Assembly (NCBI GenBank): GCA_024752435.1
Contig: CP103027.1
Coordinates: 372,001 to 436,000 of the forward strand
From: Allantophomopsis cytisporea
Taxonomy: Eukaryota; Ascomycota; Leotiomycetes; Phacidiales; Phacidiaceae
Direction: 5' to 3'
DNA length: 64,000 nt
The position numbers and the translations under genes are program-made. Each line of letters begins with the position of its first letter. The stretch's first letter is position 1. The notes beneath the pieces are model-generated. The model worked only from the letters and a program-made list of their open reading frames with translations. It did no database searches and was not told the DNA's origin. This document shows positions 24,499-35,835 of the stretch, piece after piece.

Positions 24499-24730
24499 TG
24501 TCGGCCTCAGACACAAGGCCACAACAAATAACGGAAGATCTGGTCATAATAGCAATAGCAGTCACGGTTGGTATTTAGAGATGAAGAAGGAACGTATTCA
24601 GTAGTATAAGTAAAGCTTCTACGGTTGAGAACCTCTTAGCTAGAACATCATCAATTCAAAGAACAATTTTGTATTATCAACTTTGTTTTGGAAATGTAAC
24701 TCTACTCTAGCGCCGGGCCTATCTTCTTTA
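24499..24730 (+). repeat. 5' LTR of element C
   Basis: The 232-bp LTR aligns without gaps to the right copy at 62649-62880. I count ten differences, all transitions, always T or A here against C or G in the right copy; nine lie in the last ~70 bases, nearest the interior. The outer half is essentially untouched. Confidence 0.93.
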
Positions 24731-25487
24731 AGTAGAGACCTAATCTAGGATCTAAGAAAGTTATTTAGCTTATTATCACCGTTAAGGAAGAGAGTATAGT
24801 TTACCTTTATATTGTACTAATAGCAATCTATTTAAGTTTAGTTGTTTAAATAGACCGTTATAATAGAACCAACAACTTATATTTAGTTTATTTTACCGTT
24901 AGTAGTTAAAAGTCGATTTTTTACTGTTAGTATTTGTCGTTAGTTCTATTGTAAAAGTAGACTATATAGTAGTACTAACAATTCTAAAGTTATTAATTAA
25001 CAGCTAGTATTCAAAAGCTAATTTTATCCCGAGAACTATCAACTTTTTTTACTCTCCGACGAATACTATATATTACTATAGTTAGTATTTAGCTACTAGT
25101 TGTTAGTTTGTTATATTTATACAGATTACTATATATTCCTTCAAGTCTAGACAAAAGTATAAACATTTGTTGTTCTTCTTTTTTAAGTTAGTTTAATATC
25201 TATATTAAAGAAGTTATAATACTATAATCTACTAGTCTACTTTAGCTATAATTATTTATTACTATCAACTTCAAAGCTATCCGAATCTAGTTTAAATTAC
25301 TTTGATCGGATCTATTTTAAATACCCTTCCGACTTATTGGTATTTAAACCTACTATTAGTCTATATATACTTTCTATATATTTATTAGAAGACTCGGTAT
25401 TACTATTAATATATCCTTTTATCAACAAAATATTTATTCTTGCTACTTTATAATTTGTATTTAGACAAATACTCGATCTTTGCCTAT

Positions 25488-25890
25488 TGTTATGTCTTTA
25501 CTACTAGGTAGGTAGCAAAATATAGGCTTTTTAGTAGTTGTATATACTAGTATAATATACAAAGAGGTAAAAGCTCTCTAGTAAAACTAAGTAGTTGTTG
25601 TTAGTATCAAAGTATATAACTTAATACTCTAGCAAAGATATAGGCAAAAGTAGGTAACAAAATATTGATTGAAGTTGAGTACAAAGCTTTTATCTACTAA
25701 GGAAATATAGAGATCTATATAGTTGCTTCCTATTTTTAGGAACTATATAGATCTGTAGGATCTTTTATAGATTTAATAGATCTAATAGATCTATTATATA
25801 ACCTATCTTGTCTTGTAATATCCTTGTATATAACCTTATTGTAGCCTTCTATATAGTTGTAATCCTAGGTTGTATTATAAAGCTATAATA
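25488..25890 (-). repeat. Solo LTR of the B/D chromovirus family
   Basis: This 403-bp LTR, the same length as those of element B, is flanked by the duplication CCTAT (25483-25487 and 25891-25895) with no internal region. It is therefore a solo LTR left by recombination between the LTRs of a full insertion in the 5' region of element C. Its first bases TGTTATG keep the TG terminus that RIP changed to TA in the other copies. Strand is given as for B and D. Confidence 0.92.
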
Positions 25891-26214
25891 CCTATATACC
25901 TCGTTAGTATATAAAGAGTTGTTTAGCAATATAGTTTTAAAGCTCTTTAATATATTTAACGATAGTCGTTGTCTTTACAATACTTTAGTCTCGTCTATAT
26001 CTTTATAGTCTTTGATAAATAATCAAATACTATAAAATATAGTATCGTTATTTAAACCTTTTAATCTTAACTATAGTACCGAGTATTATATTACCTAGCT
26101 AGAAGTTCTACTATTAAAATTATTATTGTCTAAAGAATTATTAGAAGACTTAGTAATTGTTAGTTTAGGTATAAAAGTATTAACTACAAGTATACTATCT
26201 TTAAAGGTTTTAAC

Positions 26215-26621
26215 TATTACAGCTTTAGCCTTAGTATATAGGACTTATAGGTTATATAGCATATTAATGCTTATTGTACTTACTAGGTAAGCAGAATAAG
26301 CAACTTGGTATTTACTGTGTTTATTCAATAAGTAGTATAAACAGCTAGAAATCAATATATATATAGTCTGCGAACTTCCTACTATATTTAAAACCTTATA
26401 GTCAACTCAAATAAGCTTACTCAACCCAATATAATTATTACCTTGCTTCTAGTATTCCTTTGAGCTATAATCGAGCTTTACTACTCAACTTAGTACTCTA
26501 ATCCCGATTTTGTATTATATACTTTAGCTTTTGCCTCTTCTCTAAGCAATACTAAGAGAACCCAATGCTAAAAAAGCCTAAGCCTGTCTTCAATACGTTA
26601 CTTTAAAGACTTGTCGTTATA
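26215..26621 (+). repeat. 5' LTR of element A
   Basis: 407 bp, beginning TATTACAGC and ending CGTTATA; the right copy still ends CGTTACA, so the original termini were probably TG and CA. I could not identify a tRNA primer-binding site after it. Confidence 0.92.
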
Positions 26622-26744
26622 CTTTAACTATCTGCTTAAAGTACTAGCTTTAAGTATATAACGACTTTAGAAACCCGCGACTATAACTTAGAATCAACTG
26701 CTAGTAATACTAGCAGCGATTTTATCGACGAACCAACTATTACA

Positions 26745-27830
26745 ATGTCTGCTAGTAATTCTACAAGTTCTAGTATAGCTACTACTACCCTTTAAAACCT
26801 ACTAGTCGAGAACAACTGAGAGTAGAAGGGAGGGGTAGCCCGACCTAACTTGTTTTATAGAGACCGAGAGAAGCTGAAAGGATTTATACTCTAGCTCTAA
26901 GTCTACCTGCTAATAAATCAACAATAGTACCTAACAGAAGAAAGAAAAGCTTTACTTGCTATATCCTACTTAAAAAGTCTTGCCTTCAACTAGATTGAAC
27001 TTTACTTTACTAATAAATTAAACAATAAACTTAACTAGCAACGTATTAAAACCTAGGAAATATTTTTAGGCTTCTAGAACTTTATTACTATAATCTAAGA
27101 GATGTTTAGAGACATCGACGAAACCTAGTCTGCTAAACAACGCTTATTATCTCTAACCCAAACTAAATCTGCAAGCTACTACGCTTTAAAATTCCAATAG
27201 ATTGCTACTTGTATATAATAGGAAGATACTGCTTTAATTGCCTAGTTCTATCAAAGACTAAAAAACGAAGTTAAAGATGATATTGCTTGTACCGACCGAC
27301 CCGATACTCTAAGAAAACTCGTTAGTATAGCTATATATATCGACAACTACTTGTAGGAAAGACGTTAAGAGCAATATAGTAAAAGAAGCCCCCTATAGAT
27401 TCCTCGAAACAGGAATATTGTACCTACCTACTAGGTACGCCTATATATAGAACCTAAACAACAAGAAAATCGAGTTTTACCCTATTACCTTTACAGATAG
27501 AATCCTAATATTTGTACAAACCCCGATAAAACTATACCTATAGACTTTAGTACTACTAGAGTACCTAGAAAGATTACTTAAAAAGAACAAGAAAGGAGAT
27601 TCTAAGAAAAACTATGTCTATACTATAGAAGACTAGGTTACCAAATAAACTAGTACTTTAACAAACAAACCCTAAATACTTCTTACAATAGTCTAACTAC
27701 TATAGAGAACTAAACTTCTTTATATACCTCTATATTTTAGACTATATATACAAAAGACAACTATAATACTTACCTATCCAACAAAGAAGGAACTAGATAG
27801 TTCTCTAAAAAGAATTCGAAGACAAAAAAC
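26745..27830 (+). pseudogene. gag remnant of element A
   Basis: From the ATG at 26745 (MSASNSTSSSIATTT) one frame runs through a capsid-like region (RPNLFYRDREKLKGF) to a zinc knuckle at 27615-27656. Stops are TAA, TAG or TGA where Gln or Trp is expected. The knuckle keeps the CX2CX4HX4C spacing, but only the first Cys survives; the others and the His are Tyr, each one transition away. The same ATG and start sequence occur in copy E at 58843. The 3' boundary is approximate; pol continues in another frame. Confidence 0.8.
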
Positions 27831-29032
27831 TAAACGGCCTTTATATATAGAGACTTGTATAGGCACCGGATTTTTAGTCTTATAATTGTTATAGTACCCT
27901 ATACAACTATAAAATCAACTTACCGACCTATACTTTAAATGTAGAAGAACCTATTAAAACTACCTATATACTACATCTAGTAGTTACAGCAAGAATCAAC
28001 GGATATCGGACGCGAACCTTTATTGATTTTAGAGCCTATAGAAACTTTATATCCCCTAGATATGTTTAGAAGAATAGTATCCTACAAAAAACCAAGAAAG
28101 ACCTATACCAACTACAAAACGTTGATAGTACCTTTAATACTTAGAACCAAGGTTAAATACAGTAAAAAACAGACATCTTCTATTTCAAAATGCGTTTTTA
28201 CAAAGAAAAGCTACGCTTCGATATTACTAATATTTTAGGATACAATGCTATCCTAGGAATCCCCTAGCTTAAAAGGTACAATCTAGTTATCGACTAGTCG
28301 AAAGGATCGATTAGTTTCGAAAGATGTAATTGTACCTAGACGAACCAAAGAATATCCTTTGTAGCTATAAAGGCTTTGAAGAATACCAAAGCCGAAGATA
28401 CAAGGAGTATCTAGTTTATCCTTTGAAAACTAGTTATACCTGTAAGTATACGGCTTGTTTAAGACGAGATCCCGAAGATCTGTCTAGTATCTCTAGAATA
28501 CATCCGAAAGATCTAGAAACGCAAAAAAGATCTTGTTACTATATAGTATTTATAGTATAAGCCTACAAACCCAATACTACTAGCGATAAACGCTATAGTA
28601 CCTAAAGAATATTAAGAATTCAATGATCTGTTCTAAGAAGGAGACCTAAAGTATATACTACTAATATACTAGCCGTAGGATTATAAAATACCTATCGAGG
28701 AAGGTAAGAAGCTAACCTATAGACCGATATATTTACTCTCCGAGAAGGAGCTAAAAGCCTTTAGAGAGTACTTTGACGAAAACCTAGCTAAAGGATTTAT
28801 CTGTACTTCTACTTCTTTAGTAGGATACCTAATTCTATTTATACTTAAGAAGGATAGAAGTTTACAACTCTGTATAGATTATTGCTAGCTCAACTCTATT
28901 ACTATTAAGAACTAGTACACCCTACTATTAATATTAAAGCTTTAAAACTGCTTTTAAAGTACGAAGTACTTTACTAAGCTAGACTTGCGTAGAGTATACA
29001 ACCTTGTAAAAATAAAAGAAGGAGAAGAATAG

Positions 29033-29435
29033 TATTACGTCTTTGCTGCTGGGTAGGTAGCAAAGTATAGGCTTCTTAGCAGTTGTATATACTAGTACGA
29101 TATACAAAGAGGTAAAGGCTCTCTAGTAAAACTAAGTAGTTGCTGTTGGTATCGAAGTATGTAACTTAATACTCTGGCAAAGGTATAGGCAAAGGTAGGT
29201 AACAAAGTATTAATTGAAGTTGAGTACAAAGCTCCTATCTACTAAGGAAATATAGAAATCTATATAGTTGCTTCCTGCTCTAGGGAACTATATAGATTTG
29301 TAGGATCTCTTACAGATCTAATAGATCCAACAGATCTATCACGTAACCTATTTTGTCTTGTAATATCCTTGTATATAACCTTATTGCAGCCTTCTATATA
29401 GTTGTAATCCTAGGTTGTATTGTAAAGCTGTAATA
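29033..29435 (-). repeat. 3' LTR of element B
   Basis: 403 bp; in element orientation it starts TATTACAGCTTT and ends GACGTAATA. It is equal in length to the partner at 35433-35835. Confidence 0.93.
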
Positions 29436-29599
29436 CAAAGTCCCCTTTTTATTGGTCAAGTCTTTTTAACCCAATAAGCGACTAGGTAGACCCGATACTA
29501 CTTAAGCAGGGTAAAGCCTACCTTAAGTAAGTTATAGCTCCTGTTCTTCAATATACTTCCTTCTACCAAACATTAAAAAACAAAAGAGCGTCTGGTTCT

Positions 29600-30083
29600 T
29601 GCAGAACGAATTCAAAGAAACGGAGCAGTTATAGTTGCTTGTACCCGCTGTGAAAAACAAAGTTTGAAATGTGTAGTATCTCTAGACTCCCGCTGCTACA
29701 GAGAATACACAAAGTCGAATGTAAAATGTAATGTTGCTAGTCCTTCTTTTAGTAACTAGGAACGCTTTTATTACGAGGAAGAGTGCTTGGCGTATAAAAC
29801 TCGCCTAGCTTGCAAAGCAGCTATTAAAATCTAGTTGTACTTACTACATCTTAAGAAACTATATAATTCCCTAAGGAGTTGTAGTAGAGAGATGCTTTGT
29901 TGTAGACTAGCTACGCTAAACGAGCTTAAAGCTGTAGAAGAGAGAGAAAGAAAAGAAGCAGAAGAGAAGGCAGAGGTAGAGTGCAATACTTATGCCGGAG
30001 CCAACCTGTTTGCTACTACCGACCCTAGCCTCGACCTCTCGTCTGAAGGCGACTTCTTTGTAGCAGTGTCTTTTTCCTTCTAA
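29600..30083 (+). pseudogene. Opposite-strand ORF of element B: Zn2Cys6-spaced cysteine block plus coiled coil
   Basis: This ORF runs on the plus strand while gag-pol of element B runs on the minus strand, in the gap between chromodomain and 3' LTR. The block at 29640-29729 has six positions spaced CX2CX6CX8CX2CX6C, the Zn(II)2Cys6 spacing; four are Cys (1, 2, 3, 6) and two are Tyr, each one transition from Cys. A PS-x-x-N-stop motif follows, the stop probably a former Trp, then a Glu/Lys/Arg-rich helical stretch (ELKAVEERERKEAEEKAEVE), an acidic region, and a natural stop at 30083. Two in-frame TAGs interrupt the 5' half. The true start is not visible. The usual basic residues of Zn2Cys6 regulators are sparse, so DNA binding is uncertain. 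Confidence 0.65.
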
Positions 30084-30099
30084 GAGGGATTGGATGTTC

Positions 30100-33000
30100 C
30101 GAATGGTAATCTTCTAACGTCTTAAAGTTGAAGTTTTCGGTAGGTTCCTATATATTGTCTAAGTTATTGTAACCTTCCTATTTTACTAAATATCGAAGTT
30201 GGTTGTTAACCTACTTGCAGTCTAAGATTCCTTCAACGATGTATTTAGTATTCTCGTTTTCTTAGGATAGGTCTAGGTAGTATATGTAGCGTATATTTTG
30301 TAGTACTGGTTCTAGCAGAGACGTGTAGAATATAGGGTATATTTTTATACTCGCTGGTAGTTGGAGTTTATAGTTGACTAAACTTATTTTCCTCAAAATC
30401 TTGAATGGTCCGATTTTGATATTGTCCAACTTGTTGCTTAGCTTAGTTGTCTTGATGTTTCTGTATATAAAGTAGACTTTGTCTCCCTCCGAAAAGGTAG
30501 GTCCCTCTATCCTTTTTTCATTCTGATAACTTGCTGACTATTGGTTGAAAAACTCGATATCTTTAGCTAGTTGCTTGTAGAGTGTTTTGAGTTCTGCAAC
30601 TTGTATTTGTACTGCTTCTATAAGTACCTATATTTCTCGGGGTAAATAATATACTTCTGGTTCTAGCCTATAGTTGGTATAGAATAGTAAAACTTTCGTA
30701 GTTTCTGTAGTTGCACTATTATATGCAAATTGTACAAGGGGTAATAGTCGTACCTAATTATCTTGTTTGTAATTTACATAATAGTAGAGATACTGCTCAA
30801 GCGTCTGGTTGAGTCGTTCGGTTTGTCCGTCTGTTTGTAGGTGGTAAGCTGTCGAGAGCTTATAGTTAGTTCCTAACTAGCTTATTAAGGACTTCTAGAA
30901 GTTCGAGGTAAATAGCTTGTCTTAGTCGGATATTATCTCATCTAGCATACTATAATTGCTGACAATTGTTTTCAAGAAAGTATACGCTAAGTCTTCTGCA
31001 GTACTAGATTCCTTGTATAGTATAAAATATCTATATTTTGTCATCCTATCAGTAATAACTACAATCGAATCGTATTCTACTTTCGTAAGTAGTTCTTTCG
31101 AAAGTAGTAGTTTGACGATAAAATCCAAAGCGATAGATTTCTATACTCCCTTCGGTACTGCTAGTAATTTAAGCTGTCTATAAGGTATATATCGATTGAC
31201 CTTGTTTCTAGAACAAATGTTACATTCCTTTATAACTTTCTCTACTTGGTTCTTCATTCCTAGGAAGTAGTATGTTCTGGTCAGACGTTCTAACGTCTTG
31301 CTTATTCCCTAGTATCTGTATACTAGTAGCTTATGTTGTTCTTTGACTAACTGTTTCTATAGGGGTACAGGAATATAGACTAGTCCTTTAAACAATAGTA
31401 TCCGGTTTGTTGTTACTAAGGTTCCTAGGTGTCTATTGGGGTTTCCTAAAATACGTTGTGCTGTAGTATCTGTAGTATATACTTGTCGAATCCTTTAAAG
31501 TATATCCGGATCTTCGACTTACATCGTAGTGTTTAACTCTAGGTGGTTATACATCAGATTATCCCTGTTATCTTGAAATATAGCGTATAATACTAGTTCC
31601 TTGTTCTGTATATAATCTGTACGTCGACTAAGTACGTCGGCTTTAGCGTTTTCAGATCTTTTACGGTAGGTAATCTTAAAGTTGTACCTGGCTATAAATT
31701 CTAACCATCGTACTTGTCGTCTGTTCAATACCTTTGTAGTTGTAAAGTATAGTAGATTCTTATAGTCTGTAATTACTACTACTTTATACTTAGGTCCTTC
31801 TAGGTAAACTCTCTATTCTTGAAATACAGCGACGATTGCTAACAATTCTTTATTGTAGATCTTGTAGTTTAACTCGGCTAAAGTCAACTTACAGAAGAAG
31901 AAAGCGATAGGTCGAAGCTTTTTGTTTTCATCCGGTTGACTTAGTACTACCCCGATTGTATAATCGGAGGAATCTGTTTCTACTACTATAAAGACTTTAG
32001 GGTCGAAGTTCCTCAATATAGGTGCAGTTGTAAAACTCTCCTTGAGTTTCTCGAAAGCTTGTTGAGCTTCATCAGTCTATTTGAAGGCTTGGTCCTTCTT
32101 CGTCAATTCCGAAATTAGTACTGTAATACTTAAATATCCCTTGATGAATCTTCGGTAGAAATTAGCGAATCCAAAGAAGGATTGTACTTCCTTGACAGAG
32201 TTTGGTATTGGCTATTTGTAGACTGCTCGTACTTTAGAATCGTCCATCTAGATTCCTTCGGTAGTTATTATATAACCTAAGAATCCAACTGACTGTTAGT
32301 AAAACTCGTACTTCTCTAGTTTTAGATACAGGTAACGTTTCTAAAGTGCTGTAAGTATAAGTTTGATATATTTGATATACTCTTCTTTAGTATTAGAGTA
32401 TACGAGGATGTTATCTAGATAAGCTACTACGAATACATCTAAATATTTATATAGTATTTGGTTGATTAGTGCTTGAAAAGTTGTAGGGGTATTAGTTAAG
32501 CCAAATAGTATTACCAAATACTCGAAATGCCTGTAGTATATTCTAAATGCTGTTTTCTATTCCTCACCTTCCTTTATACATACTAGATTGTATACCCCTC
32601 AAAGGTCTAACTTAGTAAAGAACTTGGCTCCTCGAAATCGGTCGTGTAACTCTAAGATAAATAGCAACGTATATCGGTTTTTGATAGTAATACTGTTGAG
32701 TTGTCGATAATCGATATATAGTCGGTTTGTTCTATCCTTCTTTGGTACAAAGAGGGCTAGGTATCCTACTAACGAGGTTAACGGTCGAATATAACCTTTC
32801 TTTAGCATATTATCGATATATTCCTTTAGGATCTTGAGTTCTCGTTCAGATATAGAGTAGATTGGTCCAAAGGTAGGTTGTTTTCCTGGTATAAGTAGTA
32901 TCTTGTAATCTTAAAGCTAGTATTCTAGCAGCTTGGTTTCAGCTTCTTCCTTGCTAAAGAGCTTCCTAAATTTCCTATATTCGTTTGGGAGTATTACCCC

Positions 33001-33720
33001 TTCTATAGCGTATAGTATAGGTAACAGGTTGTTCTTGCAAATTTCCTGCAAATCTTTATAGTCGATTGCATTGATTATAACAGGTTGTTGTAACTTAAAT
33101 AGCATATTGCATTTGTAGTTTCCTAGATTGACTATATATATGTTCCAATCAATCTTCGGGTTGTGTTTCTTCAACTATAGAAGTCCTAGGATGATGTTGT
33201 AACGTAGGATCGCAACGATATCTAATACTAGTTCTTTGTAGTAATTGTATACAAAGAATGGTAGAAGGTATATCTACTCTTGTACCTATCTATTAGACAT
33301 AGGATTTCTATCAACTAGGTGCAGTTGGTATAGATTTGTATGTCTCTTTGTAGGTAGGTCGTGTTTTTTCACGAATTTTGTAGATACGAAATTTCCTGAT
33401 GCGCCTAAATCTACTATAGCTTTAGTACGGTGTCCGTTTATCTGTACTCGGACGTTCAAGTATACTATATATTGCGTCTTGTACAAGTAAACCTTCTCTA
33501 CTTGTAGAAGGGGAGGCTTTGAATTAGGTTCTCTAACTAGCCTGTAGTTAAGAGAACCATCTAGTTTTCCGAATCTTCTTAGAGGTCGTTGTATTCGCGG
33601 CGTTCTTTCTCTTTTTAGTCCAATCGTTCTTGTACTAGTTGCTCTATTTCTAATATACTCTACTAGTCTTCTACTTCCTTTTCCTTTGAGTTGGTAAGTA
33701 GTTCCTTTATATTCTCCCAT
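30100..33720 (-). pseudogene. pol remnant of element B
   Basis: Minus-strand order: protease (33286-33720, with DLGASGNF where D-S/T-G-A is expected), RT (about 31950-32830, catalytic box YLDN at 32410-32421, one transition from YLDD), RNase H (31813-32016, ETDSSDYTIG), integrase (around 30900-31300, MDFIVKLLLSK and VVITDRMTKYRYF), and chromodomain (about 30120-30270, YIVEGILDC). Open stretches are separated by RIP-type stops. Several apparent plus-strand frames in the integrase region are shadows of this coding sequence. Confidence 0.82.
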
Positions 33721-33729
33721 TCGTTATCC

Positions 33730-35400
33730 GTTAGAAGTCGAAACGTAGGTTGACTATGTTTACAATGTTGTTGACTTTCCTCTTTACGTTGTTGGCGGCG
33801 TCTCTAGACTACTATATCGATATCCTGTTGGATTAAAGTATCCTCTTGTTGTTTTTCTTTGGTGTGTATATTGTATATAGGTGTTAAGTTATAGTTTCTC
33901 CAATAGAGTTTCTAATGTCCTGCCTATTGTAATTCGGGTAAATTATCTTGATTATTACTAGAGGTTATCAACATTCCTTCGAGTCCTGATTGGGCTGTCT
34001 CGAGTTGCTAGTACACGAGTTTATTAGTATAGTACATCGGGTATACTTTCTACTTGTATTCTAAGTAGTATAGATCTCGGTATATCGCTTATCTCTCTAA
34101 ATCAAACGCTTTAAAGCTTGTAGTAGTTTCAGGCCCTTTATTAAGTTCCTGTCCTTTAACTACAACTATATCGTCTAGCTCTACTACAGTCTAACTATTT
34201 TGGTTACCGGGACTAGGCGATCTACTATTAGTATTGGTATACTCGTTGTAGTAGCTAATTACGTCGGGTTCGTCGTCGGTAGATACATCTCTACGTCTGC
34301 GCATTTTTTGTTGACTAGGGAAGTATCTAGTGTGTTTCTTGTTTAGTAGGTAGATGCTACAGTTGTCTTTATAACATCTTGTCCAAAATTCTGTTTTATA
34401 ATCTAGTATTGCTGGGCTTTCTAGTTCCTCGAGCTCGGGTATTTCTTGGAATGTCGCATTGAGGTATCTTAGTTTCCCTCGAATGAATCCTTTGTTGGAT
34501 AAATTCTTCCTTGATGCTTTCTTGTATTCTTGTACTTTATATCCTAGGGTTCTACAGTACAGATATAAGTTATTCTTTATACAGTAATCTCTATCCTGTG
34601 GCGAGAGTAGTCCTTTCTTGACTATTTGGTGAGTTGCGTCCAACTCTATAGGTATAGGTCTGTAATATAGTTTCTGAGTACGTTGCTAGTACTTGGGTTT
34701 GCTATAGTAAGTAGGTCCTCGATAGCTACCTTTCTTTTCCAGGCTACACTTATACTGTCGATTGTCAATGTATATAGCGGTCTCGATTATAGTCTAGAGG
34801 TTATTAGGTCGATTACCTTGTACTATATCGTCTTTGACTGATTTTTTTAGTCCTTTGTAGAACTAGGCTGTAAGTACGTCGTTATTCTATTCAGTTCGAG
34901 TAGAATATTGTTGAAATTCTGCGGCGTAGTTTGCTGTTGATCCCCTCTGGGTCAGTCTTTGCAAGTATCTCTCTGTAGTACGTTCTTTGTCGATGTCTTT
35001 GAAGGTTTGCTTAATTATTCGGCGAAACTCTTTGTAGTTGTTGAAGATGTTGTAGGTATCGTCGTCTATTATATCCTCGTTATTACAGTTATCTAGAAAA
35101 TCCCTGATATAGGTTTTAAACTAGTTAAAGGCTAGTCCTCTTATATAGGATGAAGCATATAATACTATATCTCTGGGGGTTAGAAACTAAGTAATATTGA
35201 ATCCGAAGTACAGGTCTAATTGAGTTAAGAAGGCTTTGAGCTTCTTTTGTTTTCTATAGAACAAGTCTAGTATATTGATCTTAATAGCAGCAGCTATAAA
35301 GTATATACTCCTAGCAGTTGATCTAGGGGCAGTTGTTACAGCAGGAGTTAGCCTTAGTATAGCCTTCAGGGTATTGCTAGTAGTAGATATCTTATATAAT
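33730..35400 (-). pseudogene. gag remnant of element B
   Basis: The capsid-like start (KLKAFLTQLDLYFGFN, near 35210-35260) leads to a zinc-knuckle segment in the open stretch 34643-34191 (YLYCRTLGYKVQEY). CX2CX4HX4C spacing is kept, with Tyr replacing two Cys and the His. A Ser/Asn-rich acidic tail follows (RRRRDVSTDDEPD). Boundaries are approximate. Confidence 0.75.
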
Positions 35401-35432
35401 ATAAGCCGGTCTTCTTATAGTAGTACTCAATG

Positions 35433-35835
35433 TATTATGTCTTTGCTGCTGGGTAGGTAGCAAAGTATAGGCTTCTTAGCGGTTGTATATACTAGCACAA
35501 TATACAAAGAGGTAGAGGCTCTCTAGTAAAACTAAGTAGTTGCTATTGGTATCGAAGTATATAACTTAATACTCTGGCAAAGGTATAAGCAAAGGTAGGT
35601 AACAAAGTATTGATTGAAGTTGAGTACAAAGCTCCTATCTACTAAGGAAATATAGAGATTTATATAGTTGCTTCCTATTCTAGAGAACTATATAGATCTG
35701 TAGGATCTCTTACAGATCCAACAGATCCAACAGATCTATTATATAACCTATTTTGTCTTGTAATATCCTTGTATATAACTTTGTTGCAGCCTTTTGTATA
35801 GTTGTAATCCTAGGTTGTATTGTAAGGCTATAACA
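35433..35835 (-). repeat. 5' LTR of element B
   Basis: 403 bp, reading TATTATGTC to TATAACA on the plus strand. It keeps the CA terminus that RIP has turned to TA in the left copy. The AATAG duplication follows at 35836. Confidence 0.93.

Larger units (their letters stand above)
29033..35835 (-). mobile_element. Chromovirus 'B' (Ty3/gypsy, minus strand), nested in element A
   Basis: 6,803 bp with two 403-bp LTRs and the duplication AATAG (29028-29032 and 35836-35840). It interrupts the RT of element A just before KTAFCT. On the minus strand: gag with zinc knuckle, protease, RT, RNase H, integrase and chromodomain; on the plus strand, between chromodomain and 3' LTR, the Cys-rich ORF. A purine tract (29441-29450 on the minus strand) precedes the 3' LTR. 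The family is shared with D and the solo LTR. Confidence 0.93.

Noticed and set aside
28023..28238. 71-codon open frame conserved between elements A and E (also 57350-57565, -)
   Set aside because: The protease of pol lies in another frame of the same DNA (FIDFRA, NAILGIP). Conservation of the second frame follows from that.
30956..31183. Plus-strand open frame in B with counterparts in D (45031-45258) and a similar one in E (54964-55182)
   Set aside because: It lies opposite the conserved integrase core, so its similarity is explained by the sense strand. The Cys-block ORFs differ in that they lie past the chromodomain and have their own motif pattern.
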